Shown piece by piece: positions 38,121-48,081 of a stretch of DNA of 64,000 bases; position 1 is the stretch's first letter, and each line of letters starts with the position of its first letter. A program made the translations under genes and the position numbers. Under the pieces are notes generated by a model that saw only the letters and a list, made by a program, of their open reading frames with translations, had not been told where the DNA came from and ran no database searches. This DNA comes from Anomaloglossus baeobatrachus (Eukaryota > Chordata > Amphibia > Anura > Aromobatidae). Location of the stretch: positions 1 through 64,000 of the forward strand of contig NW_027442222.1 in NCBI RefSeq assembly GCF_048569485.1, written 5' to 3'.

Positions 38121-38308
38121 ATCGCTTCTCGGCCTTTTGGCTAAGATCAAGTGTAGTATCTGTTCTTATCAGTTTAATATCTGATACGTCCCCTATCTGG
38201 GGACCATATATTAAATGGATTTTTAGAACAGGGAGATGGAAAAAGAGCTTGCTCTGTCCACTCCACGCATTGACCTGGTATTGCAGTACCTCCAGGAACG
38301 GTGCACCC
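38121..38308 (+). ncRNA. RNU2: U2 snRNA, copy 24
   Basis: Whole gene, 3' box at 38321-38335. Regular 1,578-bp spacing resumes from here. Confidence 0.98.
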
Positions 38309-39698
38309 CTTCTTAACCCAGTTTCCAAAAGCAGAACTCAATTCACCTGATTCATATTAGCCCGATTTAATGAATTGGAAGAAAGCATACGTCTTCATAT
38401 GCACCTCAATTTGGCCCATTCACTTTTCACACTTCCTCCTTTTGTTTTTTATCTTTCACACTTTTGACTTTCTTTATTCATCCAAATAGCAAACTCATCA
38501 CCACTCAACCTGACCAACTCGGCTATGTCCCCGTGCTGCAGTTCTCTGTCTTATCTAGATCATTTGCAATTGAATGGAATAGATCCCTTTTGGACAAAGT
38601 GGATTCACCTGCTGCTGCAGTGACCACAGGTGTGATAACATCTAGAATTGGCATCTGGTGCGATCTCTCCGCTTCCACTCCAAAGAAAGTTACCTGTTTA
38701 TTCCTATCATGCATTGGTTTTTGGGGTTTTCTTTGAGTAATGATGATCTCTTTAGTAGTCTGTTGGCGCCCTCTCCTGGAGGAATAGTTTGCTTGCTCTT
38801 GGACATTCTAAAAGAGAGGTCATGATAGACATTGAGCTTCTGAGCTCAATTGGGGACAGTCATGGGTGATGAATGTTTGCAACCTACTGCGAAGCCTCAT
38901 ACCGCAATATAAGGAACGTCAAATACTAAGAAAGGGCGGCCTATGAAAGAATTACTACTTTCAATAAGTACACTTAAACGGCTAATTGGGAATAGAAAAA
39001 CTGTAAAAAGCCCTCTGAGAAAGCCCCCCTCTAACCTTTGATAGTAAGCTTTTCTGTAGTCTGCCTGTTGATGTATTTTCCGTTTGAACTGTGCACAACA
39101 TGAAGAGACGGAACACTGGCGGCTTGTCACAATGCCCCCCGATGACATCACAATAGCGCTGCTGCCTAGAAAACAAGCTGCGCAGAAGAAGTTGTTCTTT
39201 GGGTGGGAGGGTGGGCTAGTGGAAGGAGGGGGCAATCTCTTTTTTTCCCGGGTGGTAGGGGGATGACAGGAGAAGGGAAGCGGGTGGTGAGAAAGGTACA
39301 GAGGGCAGGGTTTGGGGGCTGGGAAGGAAAGGGAAAAGATTAGGGTTTGGGGATGATGAAAGGGCTTTCTACGGGTAAGGATGGCAAAGGGTGGCAGTGA
39401 CGGAAAGTCAGGCAACCTGTCCTGTCCGTCTTTTTGTATCGTGAATTGGAAAGACTGCAAGGGGGAGGGGAGTTGCTTGCGCCCTAAAGGAGGAGTTATT
39501 CAGATTCATTGCAGTGGGCGGCGGCTGCAAAACGCACCATTCTTCTTGTTTTGGCTCTGCAAAGCAGCCTTTTCAAGGGTTGGCTTGGGTGACAAAATGT
39601 CTTGTGTAGGCGTGGGTTTGTCTCCCTCTCGCTCTCTCTCCCTAAGATGTGTCCGGCATAGGCCAGGGTGCCACTCGAGGCCCAAACCAATTCTGGTT

Positions 39699-39886
39699 AT
39701 CGCTTCTCGGCCTTTTGGCTAAGATCAAGTGTAGTATCTGTTCTTATCAGTTTAATATCTGATACGTCCCCTATCTGGGGACCATATATTAAATGGATTT
39801 TTAGAACAGGGAGATGGAAAAAGAGCTTGCTCTGTCCACTCCACGCATTGACCTGGTATTGCAGTACCTCCAGGAACGGTGCACCC
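39699..39886 (+). ncRNA. RNU2: U2 snRNA, copy 25
   Basis: Whole gene, 3' box at 39899-39913. Confidence 0.98.
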
Positions 39887-41276
39887 CTTCTTAACCCAGT
39901 TTCCAAAAGCAGAACTCAATTCACCTGATTCATATTAGCCCGATTTAATGAATTGGAAGAAAGCATACGTCTTCATATGCACCTCAATTTGGCCCATTCA
40001 CTTTTCACACTTCCTCCTTTTGTTTTTTATCTTTCACACTTTTGACTTTCTTTATTCATCCAAATAGCAAACTCATCACCACTCAACCTGACCAACTCGG
40101 CTATGTCCCCGTGCTGCAGTTCTCTGTCTTATCTAGATCATTTGCAATTGAATGGAATAGATCCCTTTTGGACAAAGTGGATTCACCTGCTGCTGCAGTG
40201 ACCACAGGTGTGATAACATCTAGAATTGGCATCTGGTGCGATCTCTCCGCTTCCACTCCAAAGAAAGTTACCTGTTTATTCCTATCATGCATTGGTTTTT
40301 GGGGTTTTCTTTGAGTAATGATGATCTCTTTAGTAGTCTGTTGGCGCCCTCTCCTGGAGGAATAGTTTGCTTGCTCTTGGACATTCTAAAAGAGAGGTCA
40401 TGATAGACATTGAGCTTCTGAGCTCAATTGGGGACAGTCATGGGTGATGAATGTTTGCAACCTACTGCGAAGCCTCATACCGCAATATAAGGAACGTCAA
40501 ATACTAAGAAAGGGCGGCCTATGAAAGAATTACTACTTTCAATAAGTACACTTAAACGGCTAATTGGGAATAGAAAAACTGTAAAAAGCCCTCTGAGAAA
40601 GCCCCCCTCTAACCTTTGATAGTAAGCTTTTCTGTAGTCTGCCTGTTGATGTATTTTCCGTTTGAACTGTGCACAACATGAAGAGACGGAACACTGGCGG
40701 CTTGTCACAATGCCCCCCGATGACATCACAATAGCGCTGCTGCCTAGAAAACAAGCTGCGCAGAAGAAGTTGTTCTTTGGGTGGGAGGGTGGGCTAGTGG
40801 AAGGAGGGGGCAATCTCTTTTTTTCCCGGGTGGTAGGGGGATGACAGGAGAAGGGAAGCGGGTGGTGAGAAAGGTACAGAGGGCAGGGTTTGGGGGCTGG
40901 GAAGGAAAGGGAAAAGATTAGGGTTTGGGGATGATGAAAGGGCTTTCTACGGGTAAGGATGGCAAAGGGTGGCAGTGACGGAAAGTCAGGCAACCTGTCC
41001 TGTCCGTCTTTTTGTATCGTGAATTGGAAAGACTGCAAGGGGGAGGGGAGTTGCTTGCGCCCTAAAGGAGGAGTTATTCAGATTCATTGCAGTGGGCGGC
41101 GGCTGCAAAACGCACCATTCTTCTTGTTTTGGCTCTGCAAAGCAGCCTTTTCAAGGGTTGGCTTGGGTGACAAAATGTCTTGTGTAGGCGTGGGTTTGTC
41201 TCCCTCTCGCTCTCTCTCCCTAAGATGTGTCCGGCATAGGCCAGGGTGCCACTCGAGGCCCAAACCAATTCTGGTT

Positions 41277-41464
41277 ATCGCTTCTCGGCCTTTTGGCTAA
41301 GATCAAGTGTAGTATCTGTTCTTATCAGTTTAATATCTGATACGTCCCCTATCTGGGGACCATATATTAAATGGATTTTTAGAACAGGGAGATGGAAAAA
41401 GAGCTTGCTCTGTCCACTCCACGCATTGACCTGGTATTGCAGTACCTCCAGGAACGGTGCACCC
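41277..41464 (+). ncRNA. RNU2: U2 snRNA, copy 26
   Basis: Whole gene, 3' box at 41477-41491. It is the last whole gene before the LINE. Confidence 0.98.
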
Positions 41465-42854
41465 CTTCTTAACCCAGTTTCCAAAAGCAGAACTCAATTC
41501 ACCTGATTCATATTAGCCCGATTTAATGAATTGGAAGAAAGCATACGTCTTCATATGCACCTCAATTTGGCCCATTCACTTTTCACACTTCCTCCTTTTG
41601 TTTTTTATCTTTCACACTTTTGACTTTCTTTATTCATCCAAATAGCAAACTCATCACCACTCAACCTGACCAACTCGGCTATGTCCCCGTGCTGCAGTTC
41701 TCTGTCTTATCTAGATCATTTGCAATTGAATGGAATAGATCCCTTTTGGACAAAGTGGATTCACCTGCTGCTGCAGTGACCACAGGTGTGATAACATCTA
41801 GAATTGGCATCTGGTGCGATCTCTCCGCTTCCACTCCAAAGAAAGTTACCTGTTTATTCCTATCATGCATTGGTTTTTGGGGTTTTCTTTGAGTAATGAT
41901 GATCTCTTTAGTAGTCTGTTGGCGCCCTCTCCTGGAGGAATAGTTTGCTTGCTCTTGGACATTCTAAAAGAGAGGTCATGATAGACATTGAGCTTCTGAG
42001 CTCAATTGGGGACAGTCATGGGTGATGAATGTTTGCAACCTACTGCGAAGCCTCATACCGCAATATAAGGAACGTCAAATACTAAGAAAGGGCGGCCTAT
42101 GAAAGAATTACTACTTTCAATAAGTACACTTAAACGGCTAATTGGGAATAGAAAAACTGTAAAAAGCCCTCTGAGAAAGCCCCCCTCTAACCTTTGATAG
42201 TAAGCTTTTCTGTAGTCTGCCTGTTGATGTATTTTCCGTTTGAACTGTGCACAACATGAAGAGACGGAACACTGGCGGCTTGTCACAATGCCCCCCGATG
42301 ACATCACAATAGCGCTGCTGCCTAGAAAACAAGCTGCGCAGAAGAAGTTGTTCTTTGGGTGGGAGGGTGGGCTAGTGGAAGGAGGGGGCAATCTCTTTTT
42401 TTCCCGGGTGGTAGGGGGATGACAGGAGAAGGGAAGCGGGTGGTGAGAAAGGTACAGAGGGCAGGGTTTGGGGGCTGGGAAGGAAAGGGAAAAGATTAGG
42501 GTTTGGGGATGATGAAAGGGCTTTCTACGGGTAAGGATGGCAAAGGGTGGCAGTGACGGAAAGTCAGGCAACCTGTCCTGTCCGTCTTTTTGTATCGTGA
42601 ATTGGAAAGACTGCAAGGGGGAGGGGAGTTGCTTGCGCCCTAAAGGAGGAGTTATTCAGATTCATTGCAGTGGGCGGCGGCTGCAAAACGCACCATTCTT
42701 CTTGTTTTGGCTCTGCAAAGCAGCCTTTTCAAGGGTTGGCTTGGGTGACAAAATGTCTTGTGTAGGCGTGGGTTTGTCTCCCTCTCGCTCTCTCTCCCTA
42801 AGATGTGTCCGGCATAGGCCAGGGTGCCACTCGAGGCCCAAACCAATTCTGGTT

Positions 42855-42900
42855 ATCGCTTCTCGGCCTTTTGGCTAAGATCAAGTGTAGTATCTGTTCT
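42855..42900 (+). pseudogene. U2 snRNA gene, 5' part (nt 1-46), interrupted by the LINE
   Basis: The promoter and U2 nt 1-46, including stem I and GTAGTA at 42887-42892, are unchanged. The sequence then passes straight into LINE DNA. Stems II-IV, the Sm site and the 3' box are 3.45 kb away at 46353 onward. The promoter is probably still active and would start a transcript that reads into the LINE; this is inferred. Confidence 0.96.
42892..42900 (+). repeat. Target site duplication, left copy (ATCTGTTCT)
   Basis: U2 nt 38-46 are present here and again at 46353-46361. The 9-bp length is the maximum supported, since the base before the right copy is A, not the T of U2 nt 37. Confidence 0.9.
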
Positions 42901-45900
42901 GTTCAGGAAATCGTCTGCGGCAGGTTACTGCTCGTGGATGGCACCTGGGCGGGAGAACCTGTCAGGTTCATCAATGTGTATGCTTCTCCTGTGAAGAGCG
43001 ATCGACTGGAGCTCCTCCAAGCCCTGCGCCCTCAGCTCGCTACCGCCAGGACGGTAGTGATGGCCGGGGATTTCAACTGCCCAATTGAGGAGGATGGACG
43101 CAGTTCTGGAACGGCTGCCAAGTTGGACGTCACATCCAAACTGCTCATTGAGATGGTGACCGAAGCCTCTCTTGTGGACGTCGTTGGCTCCATCGGACAC
43201 GGATCCATGAACTATTCATGGTGCCGATCCGATGGCTCGCTGCGTTCCAGGATTGACTTTGTGTTTACCTCTCGGGCGGTTGGGCGGAGTGGGCACTCGA
43301 TGGTCCCCTGCTTCTTCTCTGACCACAGAGCCATTCACTTTCAAGGTGTGCTGGGCCATGGCTTCCCCATTGGCCCGGGCTCCTGGAAGCTGAACTGCTC
43401 TCTGCTGGAAAAGGGTGAGATTCGGGAGGAGCTTAGAGCTGCCTACTCCACGTGGCGGGCCTACAAGGCGGGCTTCCAGTCTGTTTCTGACTGGTGGGAA
43501 TACGTTAAACTCGAGTTCCGTTTCTTCTTTCAGGCAAAGAGTCAACAACAGGCGTGTCTGAAGAGGAGGGACTTCAGGAGACTCCAGCGTGAGCTGCGTT
43601 CCCTGCAGGACCTTCTTCGATGCGGCTGGGACGTGAGAGAGGAGCTGGAGGAGACTAAGAGGAGCCTGAAAAGGCACTTCGAGGAGGAGTCCGAGCGAAT
43701 TGTCTTCCGTTCCAAAGTGGAGAACCTGGAGAAGGGTGAGAAATGTAACTCGTTCTTTTTCAGGAAACTCCACGCCGGTCACACGCCCATGAATGAACTA
43801 CGAGACGAGAGTGGAAGCATGCGACGCGGGAAAGAGAACGTGATGAAGGTCGTCAGCGACTTCTACAGCGAACTCTACGCCCGCAAGACTACTGACCCCG
43901 AGGCCGCCGATAAGTTCCTGTCAGGTATCACTAACCATCTTGACCCTGCAGACGCGGCGGCCATGGATGTTCCTCTGACGGTGGACGAGCTGCTCTCGGC
44001 CGCCAAATCCTTTAGTTCTGGCAGGACACCGGGAAGTGACGGCCTCCCAGCAGAGCTCTATGTAGCGCTGGGAGACCTAATCTGTCCGGACCTGTTAGGG
44101 CTGTATGAGGAGATGGTGGTGGAGGGCAGAATGCCTCCATCTCTGAGGGAAGGAATGGTCACGATCCTGTACAAGCGTAGAGGAGAGAGGTGCGACCTGA
44201 AGAATTGGCGTCCCATCACCCTTCTGAACGTCGACTACAAGATCCTGGCCAAGACGATGGCAACGAGATTGAAGACTGTTATCGGACGGATCATCCACCC
44301 GGATCAGACCTGCGGCATCCCCGGACGTCGCATCGCAGACAGCCTGGCTCTCATGCGGGACACGGTCGAGTACATCAAAGCCCGCCGGGTGCACGCAGCC
44401 CTGATCTCGTTGGATCAGGAAAAGGCCTTCGACCGTGTTTCCCATGAGTTCCTGGGCAAAGCTCTGCACAGGTTAGGTTTGGGTAACATGTTTTGCTTGT
44501 ATGTCCAACTAATGTATTTTGATATTCACAGCTCGGTGTTGGTAAACGGCTGGAAGACTGACCCCTTCCCGGTCCTCTCAGGGGTCAGACAAGGCTGTCC
44601 TCTGTCACCTCTTCTTTTTGTTTGTGTTATAGAACTCTTTGCAGAGGCTATCCGGCGGAATGGAGAGATCAGAGGGATCACCGCACCAGGACCAGAACGC
44701 TTCGAGGTCAAGTGCTCGCTCTACATGGACGACGTGACCGTCTTCTGCGCGGACCGGCGCTCAGTCGACACCCTCGTCCAGACCTGTGAGACCTTCGGAC
44801 GGGCTTCGGGAGCCAAAGTCAACTGCGGGAAGTCGGAAGCCATGCTCTTCGGGGACTGGCAGCCGGCCTCCTCCGCCCCCTTCCCTTTCAGCATCCAGCC
44901 GGATTTCATCAAGGTTCTTGGAGTCTGGTTCGGGAAGGAAGGAGCAGCCCTCAAGTCCTGGGAGGAACGCTTGACCAAGATCACCCAACGGATCGGTCTG
45001 TGGAGCCTCAGACGCCTCACCTGTGAGGGCAAAGCACTGGTCCTGCGTAACGAGGTACTGCCCGTGCTGCAGTACACGGCCCAGGCCTGGCCCCCCCTTG
45101 CCACCGTGTGCAGGGCCATTACCAGGACGGTGTTTCGTTTTGTCTGGGGATCCAAGATGGACAGAGTAAAGCGGAGCATCATGTACAAGGATCCTCGCAA
45201 GGGTGGGAAGGGCGTACCCGATATCCCCACCCTCCTGCGATCCTCCTTCGTATGTGACTGCGTTCGCCGAACTCTGCGAGTCAAGAGAGGTTCCGCGGGT
45301 GGGTCCATGTCTCGCTTCTTCCTGCTCCCCCTTTGGAGACGGTTAGGCTGGGACAAGTGGGACAGCTCCTTCCCCTACAACTGGACGACGCCATGGTTCT
45401 ACGGAGACGTGGTTCGGTTTGTGAGGGAACACCAACTGGAGGGACTCAAGCCTGATTTGTGGAAGCCAAAGACTATCCACAAACTCATCAGAGCCAAGGA
45501 CGAAATGGAGAACATTCCAGGACTTCATCACGACACACTGGAGACTGTTTGGACAAACGTGTCATCGGCTGGATTGACCAACGGGCACAAGGACTTGTCA
45601 TGGATGGCGATACAGGGCGGACTGCCCGTCCGGTCATTCATGCACGCCCGGAACCTGTGCAAAACCCGGTACTGCCCAAGGTGCCCCTTCGTGGAGGAAA
45701 CATCGCTGCACGCCTTTTGGGACTGCCGTTTCGCACAGCGCCTGTTGGTTGCCCTGGAGGATGACCTGAGGAACTCCGTCCCCAGAGGGAGCCTATCGTA
45801 CCATTCCGTACTTTATGGACTCTTCCCTGGGACTCACACCGTTGGAGCCATCCAGGAGGCTTGGCGCCTTATGAACTGCTTTAAGGACGCTATTTGGGTC

Positions 45901-46029
45901 GCCAGGAACCGGCTCATCTTGAAGAGGGAGAGGATGTCTATCCAGGATTGCCGCAGGCTGATCCACAGCCTGCTCAGAGACTATTCCATCATGGACAGTC
46001 CGGACGACAGCGCCGAGGAGGAGGTTTAG
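42901..46029 (+). CDS. LINE ORF2 protein, N-terminally truncated (endonuclease remnant, reverse transcriptase, CCHC)
   Basis: The frame gives 1,042 LINE residues from 42901 to a TAG at 46027. Numbering from the upstream in-frame ATG at 42805, LINE residues start at 33. The C-terminal part of an AP-like endonuclease is seen: GDFN (88-91), SRID (148-151) and SDH (172-174); the N-terminal part with the catalytic Glu is absent. A charged linker with coiled-coil character follows (about 250-320). The reverse transcriptase spans about 400-680, with GSDG (410-413), LDQEKAFDRV (from 536), GVRQGCPLSPLLF (593-605) and YMDD (640-643). A CCHC finger, C-X2-C-X8-H-X4-C, sits at 957-974. The ATG at 42805 is in U2 promoter DNA, upstream of the expected U2 start, so it is not the native start; the first Met within LINE sequence is at 43060. 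Reverse transcription could be intact, but target cleavage by this copy is unlikely. Confidence 0.9.
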   Translation, partial: VQEIVCGRLLLVDGTWAGEPVRFINVYASPVKSDRLELLQALRPQLATARTVVMAGDFNCPIEEDGRSSGTAAKLDVTSKLLIEMVTEASLVDVVGSIGHGSMNYSWCRSDGSLRSRIDFVFTSRAVGRSGHSMVPCFFSDHRAIHFQGVLGHGFPIGPGSWKLNCSLLEKGEIREELRAAYSTWRAYKAGFQSVSDWWEYVKLEFRFFFQAKSQQQACLKRRDFRRLQRELRSLQDLLRCGWDVREELEETKRSLKRHFEEESERIVFRSKVENLEKGEKCNSFFFRKLHAGHTPMNELRDESGSMRRGKENVMKVVSDFYSELYARKTTDPEAADKFLSGITNHLDPADAAAMDVPLTVDELLSAAKSFSSGRTPGSDGLPAELYVALGDLICPDLLGLYEEMVVEGRMPPSLREGMVTILYKRRGERCDLKNWRPITLLNVDYKILAKTMATRLKTVIGRIIHPDQTCGIPGRRIADSLALMRDTVEYIKARRVHAALISLDQEKAFDRVSHEFLGKALHRLGLGNMFCLYVQLMYFDIHSSVLVNGWKTDPFPVLSGVRQGCPLSPLLFVCVIELFAEAIRRNGEIRGITAPGPERFEVKCSLYMDDVTVFCADRRSVDTLVQTCETFGRASGAKVNCGKSEAMLFGDWQPASSAPFPFSIQPDFIKVLGVWFGKEGAALKSWEERLTKITQRIGLWSLRRLTCEGKALVLRNEVLPVLQYTAQAWPPLATVCRAITRTVFRFVWGSKMDRVKRSIMYKDPRKGGKGVPDIPTLLRSSFVCDCVRRTLRVKRGSAGGSMSRFFLLPLWRRLGWDKWDSSFPYNWTTPWFYGDVVRFVREHQLEGLKPDLWKPKTIHKLIRAKDEMENIPGLHHDTLETVWTNVSSAGLTNGHKDLSWMAIQGGLPVRSFMHARNLCKTRYCPRCPFVEETSLHAFWDCRFAQRLLVALEDDLRNSVPRGSLSYHSVLYGLFPGTHTVGAIQEAWRLMNCFKDAIWVARNRLILKRERMSIQDCRRLIHSLLRDYSIMDSPDDSAEEEV

Positions 46030-46352
46030 ACCTCTTCCATGCCCCCTCCCTCCTTTTCCCGTTATGTGCGTCTTTCAATAAAGCTTCGGGCCTGTGATTT
46101 CCCCACCCTATCCCCCTTTTCCCCTTCCCCCATCCCCCAATCGCCGGTTCGTCGTTATTTATTGTCTAACTTTTTCTTTCAGCTTGAGTGTTATGGATAA
46201 GCATAGGAGCGTGATGTATAGTTTAGTGCGTCGTACTCTATGGCTATGTAAGAAGGATTGTATAGTTCTGTGTGTACGGGGCTGCGGCACTGTACACGGT
46301 TTGTTACCTTTTTGTGAGTAGTGCATGATAATAAAGATGCTGTTAAATCAAA
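46030..46352 (+). other. LINE 3' UTR
   Basis: The 323 bp after the stop hold AATAAA at 46077-46082 and again at 46330-46335 (17 bp before the end), a C-rich tract at 46101-46138, and a 6-bp inverted repeat GTGTAC/GTACAC at 46272-46277/46292-46297. It ends in TTAAATCAAA directly at U2 nt 38 and has no long poly(A). Apart from that tail it does not resemble the element end at 1-284. Confidence 0.85.
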
Positions 46353-46361
46353 ATCTGTTCT
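46353..46361 (+). repeat. Target site duplication, right copy (ATCTGTTCT)
   Basis: It matches 42892-42900 exactly and is U2 nt 38-46. The element at the left edge of the window joins U2 at the same base (285). Confidence 0.9.
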
Positions 46362-46503
46362 TATCAGTTTAATATCTGATACGTCCCCTATCTGGGGACC
46401 ATATATTAAATGGATTTTTAGAACAGGGAGATGGAAAAAGAGCTTGCTCTGTCCACTCCACGCATTGACCTGGTATTGCAGTACCTCCAGGAACGGTGCA
46501 CCC
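46353..46503 (+). pseudogene. U2 snRNA gene, 3' part (nt 38-188), interrupted by the LINE
   Basis: Stem IIa, stem IIb, the Sm site, stem III and the 3' stem-loop are unchanged, and the 3' box follows at 46516-46530. It has no promoter of its own; the 5' part is at 42855-42900. Confidence 0.96.
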
Positions 46504-47893
46504 CTTCTTAACCCAGTTTCCAAAAGCAGAACTCAATTCACCTGATTCATATTAGCCCGATTTAATGAATTGGAAGAAAGCATACGTCTTCATATGCACC
46601 TCAATTTGGCCCATTCACTTTTCACACTTCCTCCTTTTGTTTTTTATCTTTCACACTTTTGACTTTCTTTATTCATCCAAATAGCAAACTCATCACCACT
46701 CAACCTGACCAACTCGGCTATGTCCCCGTGCTGCAGTTCTCTGTCTTATCTAGATCATTTGCAATTGAATGGAATAGATCCCTTTTGGACAAAGTGGATT
46801 CACCTGCTGCTGCAGTGACCACAGGTGTGATAACATCTAGAATTGGCATCTGGTGCGATCTCTCCGCTTCCACTCCAAAGAAAGTTACCTGTTTATTCCT
46901 ATCATGCATTGGTTTTTGGGGTTTTCTTTGAGTAATGATGATCTCTTTAGTAGTCTGTTGGCGCCCTCTCCTGGAGGAATAGTTTGCTTGCTCTTGGACA
47001 TTCTAAAAGAGAGGTCATGATAGACATTGAGCTTCTGAGCTCAATTGGGGACAGTCATGGGTGATGAATGTTTGCAACCTACTGCGAAGCCTCATACCGC
47101 AATATAAGGAACGTCAAATACTAAGAAAGGGCGGCCTATGAAAGAATTACTACTTTCAATAAGTACACTTAAACGGCTAATTGGGAATAGAAAAACTGTA
47201 AAAAGCCCTCTGAGAAAGCCCCCCTCTAACCTTTGATAGTAAGCTTTTCTGTAGTCTGCCTGTTGATGTATTTTCCGTTTGAACTGTGCACAACATGAAG
47301 AGACGGAACACTGGCGGCTTGTCACAATGCCCCCCGATGACATCACAATAGCGCTGCTGCCTAGAAAACAAGCTGCGCAGAAGAAGTTGTTCTTTGGGTG
47401 GGAGGGTGGGCTAGTGGAAGGAGGGGGCAATCTCTTTTTTTCCCGGGTGGTAGGGGGATGACAGGAGAAGGGAAGCGGGTGGTGAGAAAGGTACAGAGGG
47501 CAGGGTTTGGGGGCTGGGAAGGAAAGGGAAAAGATTAGGGTTTGGGGATGATGAAAGGGCTTTCTACGGGTAAGGATGGCAAAGGGTGGCAGTGACGGAA
47601 AGTCAGGCAACCTGTCCTGTCCGTCTTTTTGTATCGTGAATTGGAAAGACTGCAAGGGGGAGGGGAGTTGCTTGCGCCCTAAAGGAGGAGTTATTCAGAT
47701 TCATTGCAGTGGGCGGCGGCTGCAAAACGCACCATTCTTCTTGTTTTGGCTCTGCAAAGCAGCCTTTTCAAGGGTTGGCTTGGGTGACAAAATGTCTTGT
47801 GTAGGCGTGGGTTTGTCTCCCTCTCGCTCTCTCTCCCTAAGATGTGTCCGGCATAGGCCAGGGTGCCACTCGAGGCCCAAACCAATTCTGGTT

Positions 47894-48081
47894 ATCGCTT
47901 CTCGGCCTTTTGGCTAAGATCAAGTGTAGTATCTGTTCTTATCAGTTTAATATCTGATACGTCCCCTATCTGGGGACCATATATTAAATGGATTTTTAGA
48001 ACAGGGAGATGGAAAAAGAGCTTGCTCTGTCCACTCCACGCATTGACCTGGTATTGCAGTACCTCCAGGAACGGTGCACCC
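47894..48081 (+). ncRNA. RNU2: U2 snRNA, copy 27
   Basis: First whole gene after the LINE; 3' box at 48094-48108. Confidence 0.98.

Larger units (their letters stand above)
285..42900 (+). repeat. Tandem array of U2 snRNA units, left block
   Basis: A head-to-tail array with a period of 1,578 bp, all units in one orientation. It holds 26 whole U2 genes, a 3' U2 fragment at its left end and a 5' U2 fragment at its right end. Unit length departs from 1,578 bp only in four consecutive intervals: 1,580, 1,577, 1,579 and 1,577 bp between the U2 starts at 31808 and 38121. Units look identical apart from rare private changes, which points to recent homogenisation by unequal exchange or gene conversion, as known for snRNA arrays. 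Confidence 0.98.
42901..46352 (+). mobile_element. 5'-truncated U2-specific LINE, Tx1 clade, Keno-like
   Basis: This 3,452-bp non-LTR retrotransposon lies in the sense orientation within a U2 gene. It carries part of an AP-type endonuclease, a full reverse transcriptase and a C-terminal CCHC finger, then a 323-bp 3' UTR ending in TTAAATCAAA. The left end begins inside the endonuclease, so ORF1 and the start of ORF2 are missing, as is typical of incomplete target-primed reverse transcription. The 9-bp target duplication shows a retrotransposition event. Keno elements of fish are known to target U2 snRNA genes and belong to the Tx1 clade; the site and the protein type fit. The open frame is unbroken and the flanking U2 pieces are unchanged, so the insertion is young. 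Confidence 0.9.

Noticed and set aside
42805-42900. Start of the LINE protein at the in-frame ATG at 42805
   Set aside because: These 32 codons are U2 promoter and U2 DNA identical to other units; the LINE begins at 42901.
44190-45764. Several 60-210 codon frames on both strands inside the LINE
   Set aside because: They are shadows of the long reverse transcriptase frame in GC-rich coding sequence.
46165-46182. 3' splice-site-like CTAAC plus pyrimidine tract plus CAG in the LINE 3' UTR
   Set aside because: The branch-like A is only about 12 nt from the AG, too close for usual splicing, and no partner donor is evident.
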